DNA of 64,000 nucleotides, taken from positions 124,001 through 188,000 of the forward strand of contig NZ_JACLAL010000009.1 in NCBI RefSeq assembly GCF_014280875.1, read 5' to 3'. The notes beneath the pieces were generated by a model. That model worked only from the letters and a program-made list of their open reading frames with translations, was not told the DNA's origin and ran no database searches. Within the stretch, counting starts at the first letter, position 1; every line of letters starts with the position of its first letter. This DNA is from Paenirhizobium daejeonense (GTDB lineage Bacteria; Pseudomonadota; Alphaproteobacteria; Rhizobiales; Rhizobiaceae). Below are positions 34,295-42,648 of the stretch, one piece after another. The position numbers and the translations under genes were made by a program.

Positions 34295-35223
34295 CGACCT
34301 TCCTCCGGACGTTCGCGCATGAAGCTGAGCTGGATGGAGCTGATGGCGACGAGCACCACCAGCAGGGCGAAGGAGAGCGCGGAGCCATAGCCCAGGCGAT
34401 AGGACGAGAAGGATGCGAGATAGATGGAGAATACCGCCGAGATCGTGCTGTTTTCCGGCCCGCCCTGGGTGATGATGAAGAACTGGTCGAAGGCGAGCAT
34501 CGACGAGGTGATGTTGAGAACCATCGCCAGCAGCAGCGAATTGCGCATTAGCGGCAGGGTGATGCGGCGGAAACGGGAGAAGACACCGGCGCCGTCGATC
34601 TTTGCGGCTTCCACGACTTCAGCGGGGATGCTCTGCAGGCCGGTGAGCAGGATCACCATGGTGAATCCGGCCGTCTTCCAGACCACCATCAGGATGATGA
34701 CGGCGAGCGCCGGCCAGAAGCTTTCGAGCGGCCGGGGAGCGGCATCGACGAGGCCAAGGCCCTGCAGCAGCCGGGAGAAAACACCGCTATCGGGATTGAG
34801 CAGCCACATCCACAGCGTGGATGCCGCGCCGAAACCGATCACGACCGGCATGAAGAAGACGGTCCGGAAAAAACCGGCGCTTTTCAAGGGACGGTCTACG
34901 AGAAGCGCCAGCGGAAACGCGACGGCAAGAATGGCGGCCGTTACCAGCACCGTATAGAGCAGCGTAAAACCGAGTGAATGCCAGAGCTGGGTGTCGCCCA
35001 GCAGTTCCACATAGTTCTCGAGACCGATGAACTTCCTGCGGCCAAGCAGCGGCCAGTGATAGAAACTCATCCAGATGGTCATCGCCAGCGGGATGACGAA
35101 CAATCCGATGATGAAAACCATGCTCGGTGCGATGAAGGCGAGGCCGAGCCAGCCATGCGGCTCTCGGGCCATGGCAGGGGCGGAGGCTTCGCGCACCTCT
35201 CCTGTCTTGGGTGTGGACACCAA
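34291..35223 (-). CDS. sugar ABC transporter permease (MalF type)
   Basis: This is a 310-residue inner-membrane permease with about six hydrophobic segments, starting with LGLAFIAPSMVFIIGLFVIP. The EAA loop reads EVVEAAKIDGAGVFSRFRRI about 90 residues from the end. It pairs with the overlapping MalG-type permease and the UgpC/MalK-type ATPase downstream. A hairpin at 35309-35335 separates it from the preceding binding-protein gene, an arrangement that usually gives more binding protein than membrane subunits. Confidence 0.92.
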   Translation of the reverse strand: MVSTPKTGEVREASAPAMAREPHGWLGLAFIAPSMVFIIGLFVIPLAMTIWMSFYHWPLLGRRKFIGLENYVELLGDTQLWHSLGFTLLYTVLVTAAILAVAFPLALLVDRPLKSAGFFRTVFFMPVVIGFGAASTLWMWLLNPDSGVFSRLLQGLGLVDAAPRPLESFWPALAVIILMVVWKTAGFTMVILLTGLQSIPAEVVEAAKIDGAGVFSRFRRITLPLMRNSLLLAMVLNITSSMLAFDQFFIITQGGPENSTISAVFSIYLASFSSYRLGYGSALSFALLVVLVAISSIQLSFMRERPEEGR

Positions 35224-35308
35224 AGTACAGTCCTTCTTTCAGTGTGAACATCGGCCGCCTTGCGGCATTCCTTCGGCCCTCGCGGCAAGACCACGTCAGG
35301 CAGTGTGA

Positions 35309-35335
35309 CCGAGGGGCAGCACTGCCACCCCTCGG
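35309..35335 (-). other. hairpin between binding-protein and permease genes
   Basis: CCGAGGGGCAG and CTGCCACCCCTCGG pair with one bulged A around a tiny loop. The structure begins 8 bp after the binding-protein stop. It lacks a T-run, so it is more likely an mRNA-stabilising or attenuating element than a full terminator. Confidence 0.55.
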
Positions 35336-35342
35336 GACAAAC

Positions 35343-36587
35343 TCAAGGGTTGGTACGGTCGAGGATCTTGGTGAACTCGTCCTGCGCCTTCTTAACAGCA
35401 CCATCGACATCGTCACCGAAGATCGCGCCCTGGATCAGGTTCAGGAACGGACCGGTGCGGCTGACGAACAGCTCGTCGGAGGAGAAGGTGTATGGCGTGC
35501 GCGCCTTGGCCAGAATTTCATACGCAACGAGGTTGCGCTTGTCGAACTGGGCATAGGCCTGATCAGCAAGATCGGTGCGTGACGGCATGCCGGATTCTTT
35601 GGTGATGAACACCTGCTGTTCCGGCTGCATGTAGAAGTCTACGAAGTCGAGAAGGACCTTCTTCTTCTCTTCGCTGACACCCTTGATCAGGGCAAGCGAG
35701 TCACCCCCGGCGAAGCTCGACGCACCGCCCTTCGGACCCGGGATCGGGGCAACGTCGAATTTTACGTCCGGATATTTGCTGGTCAGAAGATTGACGATGT
35801 AGGAACCGGTCATCAGCACGCCGACCTTGCCCGAGGCGAAGGCTTCGACGGCATTGTTGCCGTTGCCCGAACGCGAGGTCGGATGGATCGCGCCGGCGGA
35901 CCACATGTCACGATAGGCCGCGAAGGTATCCTTCAGCGCAGGCGTATCCACGGTTGCCTGACGGCCATCCTCACTGAGGATGTCAGCGCCGGCGGCCCAG
36001 ATGTGCGGCAGGAAGTCGTAGATCAGCCAGCTTCCCGAATTGGCGACAAAATAGAAGCTGTAGGTATCGTCACCGAGCGCATGGATCTTCTTGGCGTCCT
36101 CGGCGATTTCCTCCAGCGAGGCCGGAGCCTTCTTCGGATCGAGGCCGGCCTTTTCGAAGAGGTCGGTGTTGTAGGCGATGATCGAGGCATCCGGCAGGGC
36201 GGGCACGCCATAGATCTTGCCGTCATAAGTGGCGAGGCGAACGTGCGACGGGCTGAGCGCGTCGGTGTAGGGCAGTCCCTTCACGAAATCGGTGATGTCT
36301 TCCAGGCTGTCATTGGCGGCAAAGGTTGGAAGATAGATCAGGTCGAGAACTGCACCTTCCGGAGGGGAGCCACCGGCAATCGCCGCACCGAGCTTCGGAA
36401 CCATCTGCTCGGCCGTGATCTGGGTAACAGTGACCTTGTCCTCGTGCTTGGCACTATATTGTTCCGCAAGCGCCTGAAGGACAGCGCCGGAAGACGTGCG
36501 GACCCAGAGACTGACCTCCTCGGCATTAGCAATGGACGTCGACCCTGCAAGAGCCAGGGTAGCGAGGATGATTTTCGCCTTGTACAT
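35343..36587 (-). CDS. extracellular sugar-binding protein of a CUT1 ABC transporter
   Basis: This is a 414-residue extracellular solute-binding protein (SBP_bac_1 family). The signal peptide MYKAKIILATLALAGSTSIANA is cleaved before EEVSLWVR. The body shows typical features such as AYNTDLFEKAGLDPKKAPASLEE, FASGKVGVLMTGSYIVN and LDFVDFYMQPEQQVF. The start is fixed by AGGGG 6 nt upstream of the ATG at 36587 and by the signal peptide. It is the first gene of the GH127 importer operon, divergent from the LacI-type regulator. An arabinofuranoside ligand is inferred from the operon. Confidence 0.92.
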   Translation of the reverse strand: MYKAKIILATLALAGSTSIANAEEVSLWVRTSSGAVLQALAEQYSAKHEDKVTVTQITAEQMVPKLGAAIAGGSPPEGAVLDLIYLPTFAANDSLEDITDFVKGLPYTDALSPSHVRLATYDGKIYGVPALPDASIIAYNTDLFEKAGLDPKKAPASLEEIAEDAKKIHALGDDTYSFYFVANSGSWLIYDFLPHIWAAGADILSEDGRQATVDTPALKDTFAAYRDMWSAGAIHPTSRSGNGNNAVEAFASGKVGVLMTGSYIVNLLTSKYPDVKFDVAPIPGPKGGASSFAGGDSLALIKGVSEEKKKVLLDFVDFYMQPEQQVFITKESGMPSRTDLADQAYAQFDKRNLVAYEILAKARTPYTFSSDELFVSRTGPFLNLIQGAIFGDDVDGAVKKAQDEFTKILDRTNP

Positions 36588-36699
36588 CGAATTCCCCTTT
36601 TGGTTGCAGTCACTCGGTGATACGGGCGACCTGAAAATTACGGTAGGCGAGAAAAAATCCATTGTCGACAGTGTGTGGGCAGAGAAAACTGGGAAAATT

Positions 36700-36715
36700 G
36701 AGAAAAGCTTTTCTC
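36700..36715. promoter_or_regulatory. LacI-type operator 1
   Basis: GAGAAAAGCTTTTCTC is a perfect 16-bp palindrome between the divergent LacI-family gene and the importer operon. A close relative is at 36732-36747, exactly 32 bp away (about three helical turns). Confidence 0.65.
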
Positions 36716-36731
36716 TTTGTTGAAATCATTT

Positions 36732-36747
36732 GATAAAAGGTTTTCTC
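36732..36747. promoter_or_regulatory. LacI-type operator 2
   Basis: GATAAAAGGTTTTCTC matches operator 1 (36700-36715) at 14 of 16 positions and lies 22 bp before the regulator ATG. The pair could allow cooperative binding on one face of the helix. Confidence 0.55.
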
Positions 36748-36768
36748 AAAATTTCGGAGCACAAGTGC

Positions 36769-37764
36769 ATGAAAAACGAGCAGCCGAGGCGGACGACCAT
36801 CCATGATGTGGCGAAAGCCGCCGGCGTCAGCATAGCCACCGTCTCGAAAGCGTTGAATAACAACGGCAGGATGCAGCCGGAAACCCGAGACCGCATTAAG
36901 CGCGCGGCAGCAGAACTGGGTTTCCGGCCGAACGCGCTGGCGCGCGGCCTGCTCAGCAAGCGCAGCTTCACTGTCGGCCTTCTCACCAACGACGCCTATG
37001 GCCGTTTCTCGCTGCCGATGATGGCCGGTGTTTCAGAAGCCCTTGTAGACCATGGCGTTTCGGTCTTTTTGTGCGCCACAAATGACGACCCGGCTCTGAC
37101 CCACCTGCACATCGAGGCCCTGCTCGACAAGCAGGTCGATGGCATAGTCTTTTCAGCCACACGCCTCGACCGCCGCCCCCACATGGACCTGTCGAGCCTG
37201 CCGATCCCGGTGGTCTATGTCTTTGCCGAGGGACCGCCCGGCAGCGTGGTCATCATCCCCGACGACTATCAGGGCGCGCGAATTGCCGTTCAGCATCTGA
37301 TCGACAAGGGCCGCAAGCGGACCGCCCATATCACCGGACCCGACGATTACCGCGCCGTCAGGGTGCGCGCTGAGGCCTATCGCGATCTCTGCGGCGGAGA
37401 CGAGCCGGTCCTGTTCGGGGAATGGGAGGAAAGCTGGGGGCATCAGGCCGTGGATCTTCTATGGTCGCGCGACCAGGCACCGCCGGACGCCCTCTTCTGC
37501 GGCAACGACCAGATCGCGCGCGGCGCGATCGATGCGCTACGTGATCGCAACATCGCAATTCCCGAAGATGTTTCCGTCGTCGGCTTCGACAACTGGGAGA
37601 TCGTCGCCGAGCAAACCCGACCGCCATTGACGACTGTCGACATGGGAATGAAGGAGCTGGGACGTCAGGCTGGGCTCGCCGTGCTGACCCTTTCCAAAGG
37701 GCAGTCGATGAGCGGCGGTACGCGCAAGCTGCCTTGCAGTCTCGTGGTGCGCCAATCGAGCTAA
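36769..37764 (+). CDS. LacI-family transcriptional regulator of the arabinoside operon
   Basis: This is a 331-residue LacI/GalR regulator. The N-terminal helix-turn-helix reads TTIHDVAKAAGVSIATVSKAL at about residues 9-29, followed by the hinge helix NALARGLLSKRSFTVGLL and a periplasmic-binding-like effector domain (PDALFCGNDQIARGAIDAL, DVSVVGFDNWE). The ATG at 36769 has GGAG 9 nt upstream; upstream in-frame extension exists only through TTG. It is divergent from the binding-protein operon, with two related palindromes between them, so it most likely represses that operon until an imported sugar is present. Confidence 0.93.
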   Translation: MKNEQPRRTTIHDVAKAAGVSIATVSKALNNNGRMQPETRDRIKRAAAELGFRPNALARGLLSKRSFTVGLLTNDAYGRFSLPMMAGVSEALVDHGVSVFLCATNDDPALTHLHIEALLDKQVDGIVFSATRLDRRPHMDLSSLPIPVVYVFAEGPPGSVVIIPDDYQGARIAVQHLIDKGRKRTAHITGPDDYRAVRVRAEAYRDLCGGDEPVLFGEWEESWGHQAVDLLWSRDQAPPDALFCGNDQIARGAIDALRDRNIAIPEDVSVVGFDNWEIVAEQTRPPLTTVDMGMKELGRQAGLAVLTLSKGQSMSGGTRKLPCSLVVRQSS

Positions 37765-37787
37765 GCCAAGGGGCGGTTGTCCTATTC

Positions 37788-38336
37788 TCAGAAAGTCGGC
37801 GGCGTGCAGGCGCTGATGACCTCACAGGGAACCGGTCCGACACAGCGGAACCGATGCGGCCGGCGGCTTTCGAAATAATAGGCATCACCCGCCCCGAGAA
37901 TGCGTCTTTCGTCGTCCACGGTCACTTCCAGCCGACCGGAAAGCACAATGCCACCCTCTTCCCCCTCATGCACCAGCGGCACCTTGCCGGTATCGGCGCC
38001 CGGCTGGTAGCACTCCTTCAGGATCTGCAGGCTTCGACCGAAAAGGCTCTCGCCGATCTGTCGATAGGAAATCGCGCCCTTGCCGATCTCCACCAGTTCC
38101 TCAGCCGCATAGAATGCCTTGCGCGGCTTTTCCGGCTCGAAGGCAAAAAACTCCGCAAGACCGATCGGAATACCATCCAGAATACGCTTCAATGCACCGA
38201 CGGAAGGGTTAGACGCATTCGACTCGATCAGTGAGATCGTCGAGTTGGTAACCCCTGCCCGCTTGGCAAGTTCGCGCTGCGAGAGATTATGCGCCATGCG
38301 CAAATGGCGAAGCCTGTTGCCGATATCGACCGTCAT
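37788..38336 (-). CDS. Xre-cupin transcriptional regulator (PuuR-like)
   Basis: This is a 182-residue regulator with an N-terminal Xre helix-turn-helix (NLSQRELAKRAGVTNSTISLIE, about residues 17-38) and a C-terminal cupin sensing domain (LVHEGEEGGIVLSGRLEVTV and GDAYYFESRRPHRF). This layout is shared with PuuR and other regulators of amine and amino-acid catabolism. It is divergent from the omega-aminotransferase gene 144 bp away, which is its probable target. It is tail-to-tail with the LacI-family gene (23 bp apart) and no terminator is evident there. Confidence 0.9.
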   Translation of the reverse strand: MTVDIGNRLRHLRMAHNLSQRELAKRAGVTNSTISLIESNASNPSVGALKRILDGIPIGLAEFFAFEPEKPRKAFYAAEELVEIGKGAISYRQIGESLFGRSLQILKECYQPGADTGKVPLVHEGEEGGIVLSGRLEVTVDDERRILGAGDAYYFESRRPHRFRCVGPVPCEVISACTPPTF

Positions 38337-38356
38337 GGGGCACTCTGGTGTTCAAG

Positions 38357-38377
38357 GTGTTCGAAATATCGAAACAC
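38357..38377. promoter_or_regulatory. candidate operator between the Xre-cupin gene and aminotransferase
   Basis: GTGTTCGA AATA TCGAAACAC is a near-perfect inverted repeat with one inserted A, located in the divergent promoter region. It is the best candidate site for the adjacent Xre-cupin regulator. Confidence 0.4.
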
Positions 38378-38480
38378 ACGATACCGAAATGTTAAATATC
38401 AACAACTTAAAAAAGCCGAGAAAAGGACTTGTTCAGTGGTCAAAAATCGCTGAACTCATGACATCTTAAAGGAGACCCGC

Positions 38481-39815
38481 ATGGACCACCGCAGCAAAGC
38501 CAACGCCCCCGTCCTCGACAATTTCTGGATGCCTTTCACCGCAAACCGGCAGTTCAAGGCCACGCCGCGGCTGCTGGCTGAAGCGGAGGGCATGTACTAT
38601 ACCGACATCGACGGCAACAAGGTGCTCGACGGCACCGCCGGCCTGTGGTGTTGCAACGCCGGCCACGGCCGCAAGAAGATCGTCGAAGCTGTTGAACGCC
38701 AGATCCGTACTCTGGATTTCGCACCGACCTTCCAGATGGGGCATCCGGCAGCTTTCGATTTCGCCGCCAAGCTTGCTGCCCACGCACCGGGTGGCGCTGC
38801 CGCCCAGCTCGACCGCGTATTCTTCACCGGCTCCGGCTCCGAATCCGTCGATACCGCCCTCAAGATCGCCATCGCCTATCAGCGCGCAATCGGCCAGGGC
38901 ACCCGCACCCGCATCATCGGCCGTGAAAAGGGTTATCATGGTGTAGGCTTCGGCGGCATTTCCGTTGGCGGTCTCGTCAACAACCGTCGCATGTTCCCGC
39001 AGATCCCGGCCGACCACATGCGCCACACGCTGGACCTTGAGCGCAACGCCTTCTCCAAGGGCCTGCCGCAGCATGGCATCGAACTGGCGGAAGATCTGGA
39101 ACGGCTGGTCGCGCTGCACGGCGCCGAAACCATTGCTGCCGTCATCGTCGAGCCGATGTCCGGTTCGGCCGGCGTCATCCTGCCGCCGAAGGGCTATCTG
39201 GAGCGCATTCGCGCCATTGCCGACAAATACGGCATCCTGGTAATCTTCGACGAAGTCATCACCGGCTTCGGCCGCCTCGGCACGCCGTTCGCTACCGATT
39301 ACTTCGGCGTGACGCCGGATCTCGTCACCACGGCAAAGGGCATCACCAACGGTACGATCCCGATGGGCGCCGTTTTCGCCAGCCGCAAGGTCTATGACGG
39401 CCTGATGGTTGGCCCGGAGAACGCCATCGAACTGTTCCATGGCTACACCTATTCCGGTCACCCGGTCGCCTGCGCCGCCGGTCTCGCCACCATGGAAATC
39501 TACGAGGAGGAAGGCCTGCTGACGCGCGCCGCCAGCCTCGAGGAATACTGGCAGGAAGCCCTGCACTCGCTGAAGGGCCAGCCGCACATCATCGACATCC
39601 GCAACATCGGCCTCGTCGGCGCAATCGAACTTGCACCGCGCGACGGCGCTCCGGGCACCCGCGCCTATGACGTCTTCGTCGATTGCTTCAAGAAGGGCAC
39701 CCTGATCCGCGTTACCGGCGACATCATCGCGCTTTCCCCGCCGCTGATCGTCGAGAAGGAACAGATCGACACGATCGTTTCCACGATTGCCGACGCCCTC
39801 AAGCGCGCAGCCTGA
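38481..39815 (+). CDS. omega-amino acid:pyruvate aminotransferase (class III)
   Basis: This is a 444-residue class III PLP-dependent aminotransferase. Features are GLWCCNAGHGRKKIVEAV, FTGSGSESVDTALKIA (PLP phosphate site), the YHG motif in GYHGVGFGG, IFDEVITGFGRLG with the PLP-binding Asp, and TTAKGITNGTIPMG with the Schiff-base Lys. These sequences match the beta-alanine/omega-amino acid:pyruvate aminotransferases. AAAGGAGA precedes the ATG. It would convert beta-alanine or another omega-amine to the semialdehyde with pyruvate as acceptor. No semialdehyde dehydrogenase is adjacent. A strong terminator follows, so the gene is monocistronic. Confidence 0.9.
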   Translation: MDHRSKANAPVLDNFWMPFTANRQFKATPRLLAEAEGMYYTDIDGNKVLDGTAGLWCCNAGHGRKKIVEAVERQIRTLDFAPTFQMGHPAAFDFAAKLAAHAPGGAAAQLDRVFFTGSGSESVDTALKIAIAYQRAIGQGTRTRIIGREKGYHGVGFGGISVGGLVNNRRMFPQIPADHMRHTLDLERNAFSKGLPQHGIELAEDLERLVALHGAETIAAVIVEPMSGSAGVILPPKGYLERIRAIADKYGILVIFDEVITGFGRLGTPFATDYFGVTPDLVTTAKGITNGTIPMGAVFASRKVYDGLMVGPENAIELFHGYTYSGHPVACAAGLATMEIYEEEGLLTRAASLEEYWQEALHSLKGQPHIIDIRNIGLVGAIELAPRDGAPGTRAYDVFVDCFKKGTLIRVTGDIIALSPPLIVEKEQIDTIVSTIADALKRAA

Positions 39816-39822
39816 TGAAAAG

Positions 39823-39858
39823 GAAACAGCCAGCCCGGTTCTTCGGGCTGGCTGTTTC
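39823..39858. terminator. bidirectional terminator
   Basis: GAAACAGCCAGCCCG GTTCTT CGGGCTGGCTGTTTC forms a perfect 15-bp stem with a 6-nt loop, 7 bp after the aminotransferase stop. The GAAA/TTTC ends give a short T-rich tail in both directions. It also faces the convergent rhaK gene. Confidence 0.88.
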
Positions 39859-39935
39859 GAACAGCACATTGTTTCAAGCGGCTCTTCCAGCCTATAAGAC
39901 GAATTCGTTCGGCTCCTGAGTTCCGCAAACGAAAC

Positions 39936-41312
39936 TCAGCTCTCCACAGCCCGGCGCCACTGCTCCCGATAGCCACCGAGATCAAGCGACGGCTCATACC
40001 GTATCGCTCCGGAAACCTCCGGCCGCACTCCCGTCAGCATGGCCGCCCCGAGCGCCGTACCGCTCAGTGAATCACCGGCCTGTATGGCGACCTCCCTGCC
40101 CGTCGCCGACGCCAGTGCCGTCAGATAGACTGCGTTCCGGCTCATCGGTCCCTCGACGACGATCTGCCCCCGCGCTCCGATCAGATCGAGGCAAACTTCC
40201 GTCATCAGCGCCATGTAGAGCGAGGCAGCAACGACCTTTTCCGCATTGGAAGCGGGAGAACCGATCCACTGCGTCCGGTGTCCCGGAAAGGGACCGGAAC
40301 CTTCGACAACATTCGGCAGGATCATCAACGACTTGCCGATGACCGTATCGACCACTTCATCCAGATCGCCGTCCGGCATGGTGAGGCCTTGCGTCAAAAC
40401 CTCAAATTCCCGGCCGCCCATGAAGCGTGCCGAAGGCGTGGCCTTGCCGAATGCATTGACGTTGGCGAGGCTGTCTCGTTCCGGCGTCAGGGCATCGAGA
40501 TTGCCCGGCGTCGCAAAGCACACCACCCAGGTCCCTGTCGAAACCACCGAAAATGGCGGTTCACAGGCGATAAGATGGGGCAGCAGCGACGCATTGGAAT
40601 CGTGAATGCCGCAATAGACAGGCACCGGCCGTTTCAGCCCCAGCACCACGCAAAGCTCAGGCCGTACGGGTCCCAGAGCGTCGAAGGCCGAACGGATCGG
40701 AGCCATGCGGTCGCGGATGCCGAGACGATCAACCAGCGATGAGAACTCGCCTTTCGCGGGGTTCCAGAGATCCGTGTGGCAACCGAGCGACGTCGCCTCG
40801 TTGGCCACTACCCCGCTCAGCCGCCACGCCCAGTATTGCGGATAGGTGAGAATGGCCCAGACGCGTTCGAACGCCTCCGGAAAGGCGCTCTTCTGGAAAT
40901 GCAGCTGCGCACCGAGATTGAGGCCCGCGGAAAGGGCGGGCGAGCATGTCTCGGAGAATTCCGGCCGAAGCCCTGCATACGCTTCGCGGATTTCCCGCGG
41001 GTATTCGAACTCGTAATCGAGCACCGGCAGCGCCAGTTCTCCGTCTTTGCCCAGCAGCACCGCGCTCGCACCGTGAGTGGTGATGGAAATCGCGTCGAAG
41101 CCCGGAGCCCGGGCGAATCCCGCAAGCGTTGCCTGAATGAAGGACCAGAGTGCCTCTATGTCATAATGCGGATAGGGCGGCGCGGCGATGACGGTGTTGG
41201 GCGTCTTGCGCACAGCGATTTCGGCGCCGCTTTTCCCATCCAGCAAGACCACCTTGGCATTGGTCTTGCCGATATCGATGACGGCGACGCGCGCGTATTT
41301 CGTATCCGTCAT
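39936..41312 (-). CDS. rhaK: rhamnose kinase (FGGY family)
   Basis: This is a 458-residue sugar kinase of the FGGY family. The N-terminal phosphate-1 motif is VAVIDIGKTNAKVVLLD, followed by ITTHGASAVLL, YCGIHDSNASLLPHL and a C-terminal ATP-binding region (GQIVVEGPMSRNAVYL, SLSGTALGAAMLTG). In R. leguminosarum the kinase at this position, RhaK, phosphorylates the rhamnose catabolic intermediate and is also needed for rhamnose transport. The start at 41312 overlaps the rhaU stop by 4 bp (ATGA), which shows coupling; the longer frame would overlap rhaU. It is the last gene of rhaRSTPQUK and faces the terminator at 39823-39858. Confidence 0.9.
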   Translation of the reverse strand: MTDTKYARVAVIDIGKTNAKVVLLDGKSGAEIAVRKTPNTVIAAPPYPHYDIEALWSFIQATLAGFARAPGFDAISITTHGASAVLLGKDGELALPVLDYEFEYPREIREAYAGLRPEFSETCSPALSAGLNLGAQLHFQKSAFPEAFERVWAILTYPQYWAWRLSGVVANEATSLGCHTDLWNPAKGEFSSLVDRLGIRDRMAPIRSAFDALGPVRPELCVVLGLKRPVPVYCGIHDSNASLLPHLIACEPPFSVVSTGTWVVCFATPGNLDALTPERDSLANVNAFGKATPSARFMGGREFEVLTQGLTMPDGDLDEVVDTVIGKSLMILPNVVEGSGPFPGHRTQWIGSPASNAEKVVAASLYMALMTEVCLDLIGARGQIVVEGPMSRNAVYLTALASATGREVAIQAGDSLSGTALGAAMLTGVRPEVSGAIRYEPSLDLGGYREQWRRAVES

Positions 41313-41632
41313 GGCAGGTGGAACACTGTCACGAGATCGGTGGCGACCGGTGAATTGTCCGGATTGCTCGCCATGATATCGGCCATGTGAGCCCACCAAC
41401 GCTTCATCACCGGATGCTCCGGAAGGCTAGCCATGCCATGGGTCTTCGGGCGCGTCAGGACACCGAACAGCGTGTTGGTCTCGCGGTCCAGATGGATCGA
41501 ATAATCGCTGACGCCGGCCTCGTGCAGAAGATCGACAAGATCCGGCCAGATCTCATCATGACGCTTCCTGTATTCGGCCTCCATGCCGGGATTGAGCTTC
41601 ATCTTGAAGGCATGCTTTTCCAGCTCGGACAT
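41309..41632 (-). CDS. rhaU: L-rhamnose mutarotase
   Basis: This is a 107-residue protein of the RhaM/RhaU mutarotase family, which interconverts alpha- and beta-L-rhamnopyranose. The whole short domain is present: KHAFKMKLNPGMEAEYRKRHDEIWPDLVDLL, with the catalytic His region, then YSIHLDRETNTLFGVL and a closing MADIMASNPDNSPV. It overlaps rhaQ upstream (TGATG junction) and rhaK downstream (ATGA), so the three genes are translationally coupled. The position between permease and kinase matches the R. leguminosarum rha operon. Confidence 0.95.
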   Translation of the reverse strand: MSELEKHAFKMKLNPGMEAEYRKRHDEIWPDLVDLLHEAGVSDYSIHLDRETNTLFGVLTRPKTHGMASLPEHPVMKRWWAHMADIMASNPDNSPVATDLVTVFHLP

Positions 41633-42648
41633 CAGCTCTTCCTCGCGTTGCGAATGCGACGACCGATGATCGGCAGCGCGATGGTGACGATCAGAAGCAG
41701 GCCGATGAAGATCGACATGACGATGCCCGGGACGTTGAGAAGGCCGAGGCCGAAGGTGACGAGGCCCATGACGAAAGCGGCGATGACGACGCCCGCAATG
41801 GTGCCAGCGCCGCCGAGGATCGAGACGCCGCCGAGGACCACCATGGTCACGACCTCAAGCTCCCAGCCCTGGGCGATCGAAGGGCGGGTCGAGCCGAGAC
41901 GCGAGGTCAGGCAGACGGCGGCGATACCGCTCATCAGGCCGGTGAGCACGAACAGGATGAACTTCACCCGCTCGACCGGAATGCCGGAGAAACGCGCCGC
42001 AAGCGGATTGTTGCCGATCACATAGACCTGCCGGCCAAAATTCGTCGCATGCAGAAGAATGGCGAAGACACCGGCGAGAACGAGGAAGAGCACGAATTCG
42101 AAGGAGAACACCCAGAAGACATAGCCCTGGCCGAAATAGCCGAAATCGGCGGGATATTTACCATAGGCCTGATCGCCGAGCACGATATAGGAAATGCCCC
42201 GAAAAAGGCTCATCGTGCCGATGGTGACGACGATGGACGGCAGTTTCAGCCCCGCAACCATCAGGCCGTTGAAAGCACCGCAGGCAAGGCCGACGCCGAT
42301 GCCGATGGCGACGAGGCCGGGCGTGCCGACGCCCATCTGAACGGCAGCGCCCATGGCGGTCGATGCAAGCGCGATAATGGCAGCGACAGAAAGATCGATT
42401 TCGCCTGCGATGATGAGCAGCGCCATTGCGAAGGCGATCATCGCCTTCTCAGTGAAGTTGAAGGTCGCGTCCGACAGGTTCCAGGCATCGAGGAAGTAGG
42501 GCGACGCCAGCGAATTGGCGATGAAGATCACCACGGCGACGCCGAACAGCAGGACCTCCCAGCTTCCCATCAATCGCTTGAAGGGTGTGCCCAACCGATC
42601 CGGAATCTGACGGCGTGTCACGACGTTTTCGGAAGCTGCGACGGTCAT
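41632..42648 (-). CDS. rhaQ: rhamnose ABC transporter permease
   Basis: This is a 338-residue RbsC-type inner-membrane permease with about 8-10 hydrophobic segments. Family signatures are AGEIDLSVAAIIALAS and VTMVVLGGVSILGGAGTIAG. Its start codon lies 4 bp inside the end of rhaP, so the two permeases are made together. It forms the membrane channel with RhaP for the RhaT ATPase and RhaS binding protein. The rhamnose assignment comes from the surrounding locus. Confidence 0.92.
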   Translation of the reverse strand: MTVAASENVVTRRQIPDRLGTPFKRLMGSWEVLLFGVAVVIFIANSLASPYFLDAWNLSDATFNFTEKAMIAFAMALLIIAGEIDLSVAAIIALASTAMGAAVQMGVGTPGLVAIGIGVGLACGAFNGLMVAGLKLPSIVVTIGTMSLFRGISYIVLGDQAYGKYPADFGYFGQGYVFWVFSFEFVLFLVLAGVFAILLHATNFGRQVYVIGNNPLAARFSGIPVERVKFILFVLTGLMSGIAAVCLTSRLGSTRPSIAQGWELEVVTMVVLGGVSILGGAGTIAGVVIAAFVMGLVTFGLGLLNVPGIVMSIFIGLLLIVTIALPIIGRRIRNARKS

